In this document: positions 16,866-25,116 of the stretch, piece by piece
Layout: each line of letters starts with the position of its first letter
Numbering within the stretch: position 1 is the stretch's first letter
From: Edaphobacter dinghuensis
Lineage (GTDB): Bacteria > Acidobacteriota > Terriglobia > Terriglobales > Acidobacteriaceae
Direction of reading: 5' to 3'
Length of the DNA stretch: 64,000 bases
Assembly (NCBI RefSeq): GCF_014640335.1
Contig: NZ_BMGT01000004.1
Coordinates: 310,001 to 374,000, forward strand
The notes under the pieces: model-generated
Told to the model about the DNA's origin: nothing
Databases searched by the model: none
Seen by the model: only the letters and a program-made list of their open reading frames with translations
Position numbers and translations under genes: made by a program

Positions 16866-18011
16866 TCATCCGCCAATGTGAACCATATTCCTTGAAGGTT
16901 TCTCAAAACCGGGTTCGCCAATATGATGACGTTCTTCTTTTCGCATCACTACTTTGCGGATATACGCATCGAGTTCTTCATCGGTTCCACCTCGTAACAT
17001 TTCTCCGTAAAGATCATGATCGCTCTGCGAAAAGAGACAGGTTCGTATCTTGCCGTCCGACGTAAGCCGAACTCTGCTACAGTGCCCGCAGAAGGGGCGG
17101 GACACTGGCGCGATGATTCCAATCTCGCCCAGTCCATCGTCGAACGTAAATCGCTTTGCAGTCTCACTTGCGGCATTCGGTGCAAGCTCTACCAGCGGAC
17201 GGTATGCATTCAGGCGCCCTACTACCTCATTCATGGGAACTACCGTCTCCGGCTTCCAGGTACGGTCTTCCTCAAGCGGCATGAACTCGATAAACCGCAC
17301 GATGACGTCTTCCCGGCGCGAGAACTCTGCGAACTGCTCGATCTGGTTGTCGTTGAAGCCGCGCAGCAGAACACAGTTAACCTTTATGGGAGCCAGTCCG
17401 ACGACCTTCGCCTGTCGTATCCCAGCCATCACGCGGTCGAAGCTGCGAGGAACACGTGTAATGGCAGCAAACGTCTCAGAATCCACGGCATCCATGCTGA
17501 CTGTAATTCGATTGAGTCCGGCATCCTTCAAAGGCCTAGCCAGCCCTTCCAGCAGGTGTCCATTTGTGGTCAGTGCGATATCGAGGGGATGGGAGCTATC
17601 TTTATGCGCCCCGTCCGATAGATAAGGAGTCCGCATCTTTGCCAGTTCGCTGACCATCTCCACGAGGCCATGTCGCAGCAGCGGCTCGCCACCGGTCAGT
17701 CGAATTTTCTCTATCCCCAGGGCGACAAACCGACGTACCATGCGCAGGTAATCCTCGATGGCAAGTTCGGAGTATTGAGCGCCTTCGTTCCCGGTGCGGC
17801 AATAGACGCATTTGTAGTTACATCTGTCGGTTACCGAGACACGAAGATCGGTGATGGCGCGGCCAAATTTGTCCCGTAGTCTGCCCATAACCTGCTGAGC
17901 GGCCTTGTCCCGGTCTTCTCCAGTCCGCTCCAAAACTGAGGTAGCGGCATCGCTAATCGTTCTATAGGACATGTCAGCCATCGACTTCGTTGCAACATCG
18001 GTTAGATGCAT
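16866..18011 (-). CDS. moaA: GTP 3',8-cyclase MoaA
   Basis: Radical-SAM enzyme for the first step of molybdenum cofactor synthesis. The protein has 381 residues; an N-terminal stretch of about 45 residues precedes the family core and the start is uncertain. The radical-SAM cluster motif CNYKCVYC (CxxxCxxC) is followed by RLTGGEPLLR. The second 4Fe-4S site is seen as CGHCSRVRLT with a third cysteine in IRTCLF. The protein ends in the typical IGG tail (MVHIGG), whose GG is required for activity in the family. No other moa gene is adjacent. Confidence 0.93.
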   Translation of the reverse strand: MHLTDVATKSMADMSYRTISDAATSVLERTGEDRDKAAQQVMGRLRDKFGRAITDLRVSVTDRCNYKCVYCRTGNEGAQYSELAIEDYLRMVRRFVALGIEKIRLTGGEPLLRHGLVEMVSELAKMRTPYLSDGAHKDSSHPLDIALTTNGHLLEGLARPLKDAGLNRITVSMDAVDSETFAAITRVPRSFDRVMAGIRQAKVVGLAPIKVNCVLLRGFNDNQIEQFAEFSRREDVIVRFIEFMPLEEDRTWKPETVVPMNEVVGRLNAYRPLVELAPNAASETAKRFTFDDGLGEIGIIAPVSRPFCGHCSRVRLTSDGKIRTCLFSQSDHDLYGEMLRGGTDEELDAYIRKVVMRKEERHHIGEPGFEKPSRNMVHIGG

Positions 18012-18086
18012 TCACTTGGGGAGGGAAGCAGACAACCAGATATTCCCCAGTATAGTCATGGGACAGCGGACGCATTACAAGCGTGA

Positions 18087-19058
18087 CTAACTTTTTGCCG
18101 CGCGGACTGCTTTGGTGAGAGCGGGAACGATCTCGAAGAGATCTCCGACGACGCCATAGTCGGCAACTTCAAAGATGGGGGCGTTCTCGTCCTTATTGAT
18201 CGCAATCACGGTTTTTGAGCCTTTCATTCCGACGAGATGCTGAATCGCTCCGGAGATGCCGACGGAGAGATACAGCTTAGGCGAGACGGTTTGCCCGGAG
18301 CTGCCGACCTGACGCTCCATCGGCAGCCAGCCGTTGTCGCAGATGGGACGCGATGCGGCGAGTTCTGCTCCGAGTGCTGTGGCCAGCTCTTCGACGATGC
18401 CGATGTTCTCCTGCTCGCCGATGCCGCGCCCGACGGAGACGATGAGTGGTGCAGCGCTGAGATCGACCGTCTGCGCAGCTTCGCGGAAGGGTTCGCCCGG
18501 CTTGTTGCGAATCTGGCTGGCTTCGAGTTGTGGAGTGAAATCTTCTGCGGTTGCGGTGCCGGCTTCGACGGCTTCGGCGCGGAATGTTCCGGCCTGCACC
18601 GAAACGAAGCATGGGCCGGTGCCAGCGTGTCTGTAATCTGCATTCAACTTGCCCTGCAATAACTGACGCACGAAGACCGGACCGTCATGAACGGCGATGA
18701 CATCGCTGATGAGAACCTGCCTGAACCGCGTCGCCAGAGCTGGCGCAAAGTCCCGCACCTGGTAGGTGTGCGGCAGCACTACATGCGTTGGGCCGACTTG
18801 CTTTACCAACTGCTCGAGTGCGGTGACATATCCATCCGATGTATAGGTATGCAAAAGTGCATGTTGCACGTTGAAGACCTTTGTCAGCTTTTTCCCGGCT
18901 AGCTCCGAGGCAAGCGTGGCGGCTCCTTCACCGATTAAAGCGGCGGAACACTCTGTGCCCAGCTTTGCTGCCAGTTGCTGTCCGGCGGCAAGGGCCTCAA
19001 AGCTCATGCGGTTCCACTTGCCGCCATGCTGTTCCATCAGAACGAGAACACCGCTCAT
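18087..19058 (-). CDS. etfA: Electron transfer flavoprotein alpha subunit
   Basis: Forms the FAD-binding ETF heterodimer with EtfB, taking electrons from acyl-CoA dehydrogenases. The protein has 323 residues. The N-terminal ETF domain spans about 1-180. The C-terminal FAD domain shows PLIVSVGRGIGEQENIG (about 203), GSSGQTVSPKLYLSVGISGAIQH (in pieces: GSSGQTVSP, LYLSVGISGAIQH; about 252-272) and VIAINKDENAPIFEVADYGVVGD (in pieces: VIAINKDENAPIF, ADYGVVGD; about 282-305). Its start overlaps the etfB stop by four bases (ATGA), so the two are translationally coupled. It is the last gene of the ETF operon. Confidence 0.95.
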   Translation of the reverse strand: MSGVLVLMEQHGGKWNRMSFEALAAGQQLAAKLGTECSAALIGEGAATLASELAGKKLTKVFNVQHALLHTYTSDGYVTALEQLVKQVGPTHVVLPHTYQVRDFAPALATRFRQVLISDVIAVHDGPVFVRQLLQGKLNADYRHAGTGPCFVSVQAGTFRAEAVEAGTATAEDFTPQLEASQIRNKPGEPFREAAQTVDLSAAPLIVSVGRGIGEQENIGIVEELATALGAELAASRPICDNGWLPMERQVGSSGQTVSPKLYLSVGISGAIQHLVGMKGSKTVIAINKDENAPIFEVADYGVVGDLFEIVPALTKAVRAAKS

Positions 19059-19819
19059 ATCGCCCTCACTTCAAATTTCAGTTTCTCCACCAGTTTGTCT
19101 GCGATCTCGGCGGGTGTTCCGGTCAGCATCTCGGTCTTCTTCTGCTTCTCGGGAAGATAGACGCGCTCGAGAGTAATTGCCTGAGCGGTTGCGGCGGCAG
19201 CAGCCTGAACGGTCTTCGTCTCTTTCGTCTTTGCTTTTTTTATTCCCATCAACGTGGCGTAGCGCAGCTTGTTACCGCCGGACTGAATGGTGAGCAGCGC
19301 GGGCAGCGGCATCTCGACGTGTTGGAACCAGCCGTCTTCAAGTTCGCGCTTCACCTTCAAGCCACCGCTGATGACCTCCACCTGCATAATGATGGTTGCG
19401 TGGGGTATCCCTAACAGTTCAGCGAGGACTACGCCTGTCTGGCCAAGGCCAAGATCGTCAGATTGTAACCCTGTCAGTATCAGATCGGGCGACTCGTCTC
19501 TGGCGGCGTCTGCGAGCAACTGCGCGATGCCCAATGTGTCGCGCTCACCGAGATCATCGGCTTCGATGTGGATGGCACGGTCTGCTCCTTTAGCCAGAGC
19601 TTCGCGGAGAGTACTGGTGACGCGCTCCGGCCCGGCACACAGCACAACGACTTCGCCGCCATTTTTTTCTCTTAGCTGCAATGCCTCTTCGAGCGCGTAG
19701 GCGTCGGGCTCGTTGATGGTATAGCTCAAGCCGCTCTCGTCGATCCACTTGCCGTCAGACGTGACACTGATCTGCGCGTCGCGCTCCGGCACCTGCTTGA
19801 TTGCCACCAGTATCTTCAT
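19055..19819 (-). CDS. etfB: Electron transfer flavoprotein beta subunit
   Basis: Partner of EtfA, 254 residues. The family start MKILVAIKQVPERDAQI is complete. LTGLQSDDLGLGQTGVVLAELL (in pieces: LTGLQSDDLGLGQTG, VVLAELL; about 117-138) is the conserved EtfB stretch, and VKRELEDGWFQHVEMPLPAL follows. The C-terminal arm that wraps around EtfA in the family is present. Both ends overlap neighbours by four bases, with the Fe-S oxidoreductase upstream and etfA downstream, so the three genes form one translationally coupled unit. Confidence 0.95.
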   Translation of the reverse strand: MKILVAIKQVPERDAQISVTSDGKWIDESGLSYTINEPDAYALEEALQLREKNGGEVVVLCAGPERVTSTLREALAKGADRAIHIEADDLGERDTLGIAQLLADAARDESPDLILTGLQSDDLGLGQTGVVLAELLGIPHATIIMQVEVISGGLKVKRELEDGWFQHVEMPLPALLTIQSGGNKLRYATLMGIKKAKTKETKTVQAAAAATAQAITLERVYLPEKQKKTEMLTGTPAEIADKLVEKLKFEVRAI

Positions 19820-21813
19820 TGTTCTCCTGTCCTAATCTCTGATGCCGGTAAGGCTCTCGCGGCCAATTGCGCGATGTCCAGCAACTGCGGCGGTGCTTCG
19901 CCCATCGCCGATAGCGCATCACGAAACATGGTGTTACAGAACGGACATGCAGTGCCCACAACCTGTGCGCCTGTGCCGGCAAGCTCTGCGGCGCGAACAT
20001 GGCTTACGCGCTCGCCGCTCTCTTCGCCGAGAAAGGCCAACCCTCCGCCGGCGCCACAGCAGAAGCTACGCTCGTGCGAGCGGGGAGCTTCCACTAACTT
20101 GCCTGTCATCGACACGATCTCACGTGGCTCTTCGTACACATCACGATAGCGGCCGAGATAGCAGGGGTCGTGATAGACAATGCTTTCGCCGGAGTTTTGC
20201 TTCGGCAGGCGATCTTTGTGGCGCGCCATGAATTCGCTGTGGTGTTCGATCTCAGGAGCGATGCCGTACTCGCGCCAGTCATTTGAGATCGTGCGTACGC
20301 AATGCGGGCAGATGGCGACGACCTTTTGTACCTTTGCTGTCTCGAATGCCTTCAGTCCGAACTCCGCCATGGTTTGAAAGACGAGATCATTCCCCAATCG
20401 TCGTGCGGGATCGCCTGTGCACTTTTCTTTTTTTAATACGCCGAAGGTTGTTCCGAGATGCTGCATCACGCGCGCGAAGTCGGCGATGATCTCGCGTCCC
20501 TTGGGATCGTATCCGCCCATGCATCCCAGCCAGAGGCAATACTCCTGCGTCCCGTCGAAGATGGGGAAGGCCTGCTTCTGAATAAATTTGTCGCGCTCCG
20601 TTGCACTCAGGCCAAGCGCGTTCCCTTGCTTCTCCAGCGCGAGAAATAGTTTGGTGCCGTGTATGTCTTCCCATGCACCGGTGTTGGTCGCGCCGCGCCG
20701 TAAGCCGATGATGATGGGCAGATGCTGAATGCCGACGGGACACTGGTACTCGCAGCTTCCGCAGGTGGTGCACTCGAAGGCCGCTTCCATGCTCATGTAC
20801 TTCGCAGTGGAGTCGGTGGGAGGAACTTCGCGTGTATCGGTGAGCAGGGAAGTCTCGGAGGCTGGACCGAATTCGTTGAGGTACGAACGCGTTCCGAGGA
20901 TGATCTCTTTCGGGTTCAGGACTTTTCCGGTGTTCGATGCAGGGCAGTGTTCGGTGCAGCGGCCACATTCGACGCAACTATAGACCTGCAGCGAGATCAG
21001 CTGGGTCACGTCTTTACCTGCTACCAGGCCGAAGTCTTCGTCGCCGTTGAGTGGAGGAATTTTTGAGAAGCCGTCGCGTTTAAGGAAGACCGTAAAAGGG
21101 CTGATCACGAGATGCAGATGCTTGGTGTGCGGAATCAGCGGAAGGAAGACCAGCAGCGTCAGGGTGTGCGTCCACCAGAGGAACTTCACTGCTGTTCCGC
21201 TGGCGTCTACAAAGAATGCGCCGAGATAGCTCACCATCAGAAGGAAGATGAGGAACGCAATCACTCCCGACTCATACGAGACCTTCTTCCCGAGCCAGAT
21301 AGGGCGAACAAAAAAACGGCGCACGAACAACGCCGTGATTGAGACAGCCACCAGCAGCGCCCAGATGGCGGCAAAGAGGAAGTAGAAGTTGCCGATGTAA
21401 CTTGCGGGGTTTAGAAAGCCCAGTCCCACGGCATTGGCGATGTGATTCAGGCTGACCAGTGCAAAGGCGAGAAATCCCCAGAAGACGAAGGCGTGTGCCA
21501 GTCCCGGTAGTGGCCGCTGACGGATAACCTTGCCCTGGCAAAGTACCTCCCAGAAGAAGTCCCATACTCTTCGCCCAATGGGATGAAGAGTAAAATCCGT
21601 ATCTTTTTTCGAGCGAAAGATGGTGCGGAGAATCGGACCGAATCGCCAGAAAAAAAGAACCAGCGATATCGCCATGCCGACGAGCAGAAGCACAACTTCC
21701 AGCGCGGAAAAATGACCAGGTTCAGCCAGGGTTGCATAGACGTGTAACCCGGAGATGAAGGCTGCGTCCATCGAGCGGGTACCCACCATCGCTACGCGCG
21801 CTACAGCAACCAT
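19816..21813 (-). CDS. Membrane Fe-S oxidoreductase, ETF:quinone oxidoreductase (EtfD/EMO type)
   Basis: A 665-residue membrane protein. The first 240 residues hold about six transmembrane helices resembling a NarI/HdrE-like heme b subunit (conserved His in GLAHAFVFWG and WWTHTLTLLVF). Then come two 4Fe-4S motifs, CVECGRCTEHCP (about 283) and CTTCGSCEYQCP (about 352), and a C-terminal HdrD-like CCG pair (about 430-640): CLWLGCMGG, CPHC, CYLGRY, SFCCGAGGG, CPFC. Such proteins encoded next to etfBA pass electrons from ETF to menaquinone. The four-base overlap with etfB supports this. The start at 21813 is uncertain; 21771 (MDAAFISGLHV) is an alternative. Confidence 0.88.
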   Translation of the reverse strand: MVAVARVAMVGTRSMDAAFISGLHVYATLAEPGHFSALEVVLLLVGMAISLVLFFWRFGPILRTIFRSKKDTDFTLHPIGRRVWDFFWEVLCQGKVIRQRPLPGLAHAFVFWGFLAFALVSLNHIANAVGLGFLNPASYIGNFYFLFAAIWALLVAVSITALFVRRFFVRPIWLGKKVSYESGVIAFLIFLLMVSYLGAFFVDASGTAVKFLWWTHTLTLLVFLPLIPHTKHLHLVISPFTVFLKRDGFSKIPPLNGDEDFGLVAGKDVTQLISLQVYSCVECGRCTEHCPASNTGKVLNPKEIILGTRSYLNEFGPASETSLLTDTREVPPTDSTAKYMSMEAAFECTTCGSCEYQCPVGIQHLPIIIGLRRGATNTGAWEDIHGTKLFLALEKQGNALGLSATERDKFIQKQAFPIFDGTQEYCLWLGCMGGYDPKGREIIADFARVMQHLGTTFGVLKKEKCTGDPARRLGNDLVFQTMAEFGLKAFETAKVQKVVAICPHCVRTISNDWREYGIAPEIEHHSEFMARHKDRLPKQNSGESIVYHDPCYLGRYRDVYEEPREIVSMTGKLVEAPRSHERSFCCGAGGGLAFLGEESGERVSHVRAAELAGTGAQVVGTACPFCNTMFRDALSAMGEAPPQLLDIAQLAARALPASEIRTGEQ

Positions 21814-21892
21814 CTGAACCCATCCGCGGGCGGCGCTTCACTCAGCACGGCCCGCATCGTTACAGCAGGTGGCACCAGTGGATCGTCAACAG

Positions 21893-22177
21893 CTAATAGC
21901 TGATGAACTCCGTGCTGCCGCGGCGCAGACGAACACCGGCGACGCCAAAGAAGATCGCTGCGGCGAACATAATTGCATCCCAGTACACCATAGGATGATG
22001 CCATCCCGGTGAGAGCGTCCAATCCTGCCCGGCCCAAAGCGTTACCAGGCATGCCACGATGGTGCATTGCAGGCAGATGGTCAGAAAAAGCTGACCGCGA
22101 CGGCGGCGCCTATCCAGTTGTTCGACCTGATCGGGTGTCAGATTTCGCTCTTCCACGGGCAGCAAGGTGTTAGCCAT
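21893..22177 (-). CDS. Two-helix membrane protein heading the ETF operon
   Basis: A 94-residue protein: a charged N-terminus (LTPDQVEQLDRRRRRGQ), two hydrophobic helices (about 30-50 and 67-84) and a short basic C-terminus. I do not recognise a family. It is the first gene after the FadR-type promoter and 79 bases upstream of the Fe-S oxidoreductase. It may be a small accessory subunit of the quinone-reducing complex, which is inferred from position only. Confidence 0.65.
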   Translation of the reverse strand: MANTLLPVEERNLTPDQVEQLDRRRRRGQLFLTICLQCTIVACLVTLWAGQDWTLSPGWHHPMVYWDAIMFAAAIFFGVAGVRLRRGSTEFISY

Positions 22178-22307
22178 CAGCGTGTTCGTCTCCTGCGTCT
22201 GTTCCAGTTCAAGGGTTGTGTTGCCTTTAACGACCCATCCATTAAATCACAGCATTCGGCTACTGAAGTTGTGAGGGAAAAGAAACTTGCCCCACGCACA
22301 GCCGAAG

Positions 22308-22335
22308 CATATATGAATGTCTATTCATTCGTAAA
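22308..22335 (-). promoter_or_regulatory. ETF-operon promoter with FadR-type operator between -35 and -10
   Basis: On the minus strand TTTACG (-35, 22330-22335) and TATATG (-10, 22308-22313) are 16 bases apart. The spacer and flanks form CGAATGAATAGACATTCA (22314-22331), which agrees at 16 of 18 positions with the TetR-type FadR consensus TGAATGAMTANTCATTCA that I recall from Bacillus. Binding there would block RNA polymerase. The predicted leader is about 124 bases. No fadR gene is in the window. Confidence 0.6.
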
Positions 22336-22346
22336 GGCAGCAAAAT

Positions 22347-22619
22347 TTAGATAAACGCGACTGACTGAATTCCGGCCACATCGAACCGTTTTCGGCAGCG
22401 TACGTTTTTGCAACCCACCATGTCGTCGCGCCGTACCATGTAGCTCTGCGCCTTGGCAAAACGCGCGCGATCGCGGTCGTCGGCTCCTCGCGGCAGTTGG
22501 CTTTTTTTACGCCGTACCAGCCAGCTCAGTTGATATTCGTCCTGCTGTCCGCAATGGGGACAGGTCATCATATGCGTACGCTGTTCTGGCCGTTCATCGA
22601 AAAAGTCTCGCTCTTCCAT
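22347..22619 (-). CDS. Small zinc-ribbon protein of unknown function
   Basis: 90 residues from the start at 22619 (MEERDFFDERPEQRTHMM), which has AGGTG five bases upstream on the minus strand. A CPHCGQQDEY knuckle near residue 20 and VGCKNVRCRKRF near residue 70 form a plausible four-cysteine zinc ribbon (CxxC...CxxxxC), separated by a basic linker (VRRKKSQLPRGADDRDRAR). No close family is recognised; nucleic-acid binding is possible. A longer frame to 22697 lacks support. Confidence 0.55.
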   Translation of the reverse strand: MEERDFFDERPEQRTHMMTCPHCGQQDEYQLSWLVRRKKSQLPRGADDRDRARFAKAQSYMVRRDDMVGCKNVRCRKRFDVAGIQSVAFI

Positions 22620-22732
22620 CGGGCACCTCGTCGGGGTCGGGACGGTTACTTCGCTGCAATAGACCGCCATGCTGCCCTTGCGAAGAGAGTATTGCATAAT
22701 CGGTGTGGGCTTTGCAGCCCGCAGGTGCCGAA

Positions 22733-22915
22733 ATGAGCAAGGCGAAAAAGCAGGTTTTTTCCAAAGTCAAGGCGGTCAAGGCGAATGCTCGGGCTCGCGT
22801 TGGTACGCCGCCGCCCGAGCGGGTTCTCCCCGATCCGAAACAGAAGCTCGCAGCCAAGCCGAAACACAAGCTCACCATGGCCGATCTGATCGGCTCTAAA
22901 GGAGATGAAGAATGA
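22733..22915 (+). CDS. Small basic protein upstream of the SIMPL gene
   Basis: 60 residues from the ATG at 22733 (SD AGGTG), very Lys/Arg/Ala/Pro-rich (MSKAKKQVFSKVKAVKANAR at the start), ending LTMADLIGSKGDEE. Low complexity and no recognised domain. Its stop overlaps the start of the SIMPL gene (ATGA), so the two are coupled. It is divergent from the zinc-ribbon gene. The basic, disordered character suggests nucleic-acid or ribosome association, but nothing shows it directly. Confidence 0.55.
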   Translation: MSKAKKQVFSKVKAVKANARARVGTPPPERVLPDPKQKLAAKPKHKLTMADLIGSKGDEE

Positions 22916-23637
22916 ATATCTTTCGTGTTACCGCCATCGCACTTTGCAGCGCAGCTATTGCCGCCTCCGCGCAGACGATTCAGGTCAGCAGGGAGAACCG
23001 CACGATCTCTGTCACGGCGACCGATAAGGTAACTGCCTTGGCGGATATCGCCACCGTTCATGTCGGGTTCATCGCCTATGGTCCGGATAGCGATGCTGCC
23101 TACGCCAATGGATCAAAGACGTCGAACGCCATCATCAAAGCGCTGACCGATGCCGGAATTCCTTCGTCCTCCATCGAGAGCGAGAACCAGTCGGTCACCC
23201 CGGTGCAGAATTATCAGGTGGAAAAGCTGTCGGATGCCGAGAAGGCCCAGCGCCAGTTCCAGGTGACGCAGAGTTGGACCGTCCGAACCAGTGCCGACAA
23301 TGCCGCCAAGGTTCTCGACCTCGCCGTCAAGGCAGGTGCCAACCAGAGCGGGCAGATCGATTGGAGCTTCAAGGACGAGAATGCTCCCGAGGCCCAGGCC
23401 GCGGCGAAGGCCCTGCAACGAGCTCGCTCCCAGGCGGAACAGATGGCACAGAGCCTCAATGCCAAACTTGGCGTGCTGCTCTACGCTAGCAATGAAGTGC
23501 AGGCAAGCCCGATTCGCCCCATGATGATGCGGGCCATGGCTGCTTCCCCAGCGATGGAAAAAGTTCAACCGCTGGCCATCAACCCGCGAGAGATTGAGAA
23601 GTCGGCCACCGTCACGGCGATTTTTGCCATCGAATAA
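22912..23637 (+). CDS. SIMPL-domain (DUF541/YggE-like) periplasmic protein
   Basis: A secreted protein of 241 residues with a signal peptide (MNIFRVTAIALCSAAIAASA). The SIMPL domain spans about 28-240: ISVTATDKVTALADIATVHVG, VTPVQNYQ, WTVRTSADNAAKVLDLAVKAG, ARSQAEQMAQSLNAKLG, and a C-terminal ATVTAIFAIE strand. The family is linked to oxidative-stress tolerance (YggE of E. coli) and can form large rings, but its biochemical role is not known. It is translationally coupled to the basic protein upstream and is followed after 25 bases by the acyltransferase. Confidence 0.85.
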   Translation: MNIFRVTAIALCSAAIAASAQTIQVSRENRTISVTATDKVTALADIATVHVGFIAYGPDSDAAYANGSKTSNAIIKALTDAGIPSSSIESENQSVTPVQNYQVEKLSDAEKAQRQFQVTQSWTVRTSADNAAKVLDLAVKAGANQSGQIDWSFKDENAPEAQAAAKALQRARSQAEQMAQSLNAKLGVLLYASNEVQASPIRPMMMRAMAASPAMEKVQPLAINPREIEKSATVTAIFAIE

Positions 23638-23662
23638 GTTTTGAGAACAAGGGAGCGACTCA

Positions 23663-24460
23663 ATGACCGTTCAGACTTATCGCGAACTCAAACCCACTCC
23701 TGAGGCAGAGGCGACCTATCTCAAGTGGCTCGCACAGCTCAACGAGGATTTTACGCGCTGTCAGTCGGTCGATCGTCGCTCCGAGATCGTTCGCGATGAG
23801 CTGTATCAGCTCTATCTTGGCCGGATTCATGGCGCTCACAAACAATCCACACTCACGATCGAGCTTGCGACCAGCGTTCTGGCAGAGTCTTTCGACCCGC
23901 GTAATGTCACGCTGGAGCCGGAATACTACGGTGACGTCGATGCCGAGCAGTACGCTGTGCGCAAGCCGCTCATCTGGTTCTGGCAGATGTTCGATCGATC
24001 ACCGCTGGGGCTCAATCACTGGCTGGGCTTTCGCTTTCGCTGCATGCTAGGACGGCATATCTTCAAGCATCTCGGCAAGCATGTGAAGATCTTTCACAAC
24101 GTCGAATTTACCTTCGGCTACAACCTGACCATCGAAGACAACTGCACGATCCACAAGAACGTGATGCTCGACGACCGGGGCGGCCTTGTTCTGCATGAAG
24201 GCACCAGTGTCTCGGACTATGCCAACATCTACAGCCATACGCACGACATCAACAAGCAGGCCGACGTGACTAATAAGCCGACGGAGCTTGGCCCGCGAGC
24301 GCGGGTTACCTACCACGGGACTGTGCTTGCAGGGGCCAAGGTTGGCGAAGACGCGATGCTGGGCGCAATGGCGGTAGCGACGCGCGATGTACCTCCGTCC
24401 AGCGTCTCCGTAGGAATTCCCGCACGCGTGAAGCGTGAGAAGACGAAGCCTTCTTCGTAA
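23663..24460 (+). CDS. Left-handed beta-helix (hexapeptide repeat) acyltransferase
   Basis: 265 residues; SD GGGAG before the ATG. The C-terminal half (about 120-255) carries hexapeptide turns (VEFTFGYNLTIEDNCTIHKNV in pieces: VEFTFGYNLTIEDN, CTIHKNVMLDDRGG) and SDYANIYSHTHDI, ending VSVGIPARV, the usual end of such enzymes. The catalytic histidine is likely in the SHTHD segment. The N-terminal 115 residues form an extra domain not typical of the small sugar O-acetyltransferases. The acceptor substrate, a sugar or lipid, is not known. Confidence 0.78.
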   Translation: MTVQTYRELKPTPEAEATYLKWLAQLNEDFTRCQSVDRRSEIVRDELYQLYLGRIHGAHKQSTLTIELATSVLAESFDPRNVTLEPEYYGDVDAEQYAVRKPLIWFWQMFDRSPLGLNHWLGFRFRCMLGRHIFKHLGKHVKIFHNVEFTFGYNLTIEDNCTIHKNVMLDDRGGLVLHEGTSVSDYANIYSHTHDINKQADVTNKPTELGPRARVTYHGTVLAGAKVGEDAMLGAMAVATRDVPPSSVSVGIPARVKREKTKPSS

Positions 24461-24464
24461 TATC

Positions 24465-24493
24465 TTGATCTTCGTATACGCAACGTATATACA
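24465..24493 (+). promoter_or_regulatory. Promoter and probable autoregulatory operator of the BrnT/BrnA pair
   Basis: TTGATC (24465-24470) and TATACA (24488-24493) are separated by 17 bases. The spacer contains the palindrome CGTATACG (24473-24480) and a second GTATA at 24485, matching the idea that the antitoxin binds its own promoter. The predicted transcript start falls on or next to the toxin ATG at 24500, so the mRNA would be leaderless. Confidence 0.55.
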
Positions 24494-24499
24494 TATTTC

Positions 24500-24799
24500 A
24501 TGGATGTGATTTACCTCCATCGTGGGCTCCGCTTTGTCTGGAACGCCGAGAAAGCGCGGACAAACAGTGTGAAACACGCAGTGACCTTCGAAGAGGCGTG
24601 CGAAGTATTTTTCGATCCCTTGTACCTGTCCGTTGACGCCACCGAGGGCGATGAAATGCGGGAAGCTGCAATCGGCGTCACGATTGCGCGACGTCTATTA
24701 GTCGTCGTTCATCTAGTCGTCGAGGGAAATTCCATTCGGATTATCTCGGCACGCACAGCTACAAGCCAGGAAAGGAGACAGTATGAAGACGACATCTGA
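24500..24799 (+). CDS. brnT: BrnT-family toxin (RelE-like ribonuclease)
   Basis: Toxin of a type II toxin-antitoxin pair, 99 residues. It has the BrnT signature FVWNAEKARTNSVKHAVTFE (about 12-31) followed by EACEVFFDPLYL, then the beta-strand pattern RRLLVVVHLV and the C-terminal IRIISARTATSQERRQYE, with Ser-Ala-Arg and the RRxYE end typical of the family. In the family the protein cleaves RNA and is held inactive by BrnA. It lacks an SD, in line with leaderless translation from the promoter just upstream. The antitoxin gene starts within its last 17 bases. Confidence 0.88.
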   Translation: MDVIYLHRGLRFVWNAEKARTNSVKHAVTFEEACEVFFDPLYLSVDATEGDEMREAAIGVTIARRLLVVVHLVVEGNSIRIISARTATSQERRQYEDDI

Positions 24800-25079
24800 A
24801 CGCATTCTCGAACGCATGACAAAAGGCCGTCCCATGACGACCATCAGCATTCGAATGCCTGAAAGCGTTATCGAAGATATGAAGGAGATTGCTCCGACGC
24901 TGGGATTTTCGGGGTATCAGCCTCTCATGCGAGCTTATATCGGCGAAGGTCTGCGTAAGGACCTTGAGCGGCTCGATCAGTCGCAAGCGCAGGCATTGAC
25001 GGAGAGCCTTCGCAAGCATGGGGTGGACGATCAGGTTATCGCCGAGGTGCTTACAGAGACGCGCCTGCGAACCGCTTGA
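24783..25079 (+). CDS. BrnA-like antitoxin
   Basis: 98 residues; SD AAAGGAG upstream of the ATG, inside the toxin gene. RPMTTISIRMPESVIEDMKE (about 16-35) is a ribbon-helix-helix-type DNA-binding pattern (a strand TTISIRMP followed by two helices), followed by a C-terminal Glu/Gln-rich region that should wrap the toxin. The overlap with brnT couples translation. It should bind and neutralise the toxin and repress the promoter at 24465-24493. It differs from classic BrnA, so only the family-like role is claimed. Confidence 0.75.
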   Translation: MKTTSERILERMTKGRPMTTISIRMPESVIEDMKEIAPTLGFSGYQPLMRAYIGEGLRKDLERLDQSQAQALTESLRKHGVDDQVIAEVLTETRLRTA

Positions 25080-25116
25080 TGCAACGCGGCACCGTTGTCT
25101 CCGATAAGCTAGAGGT

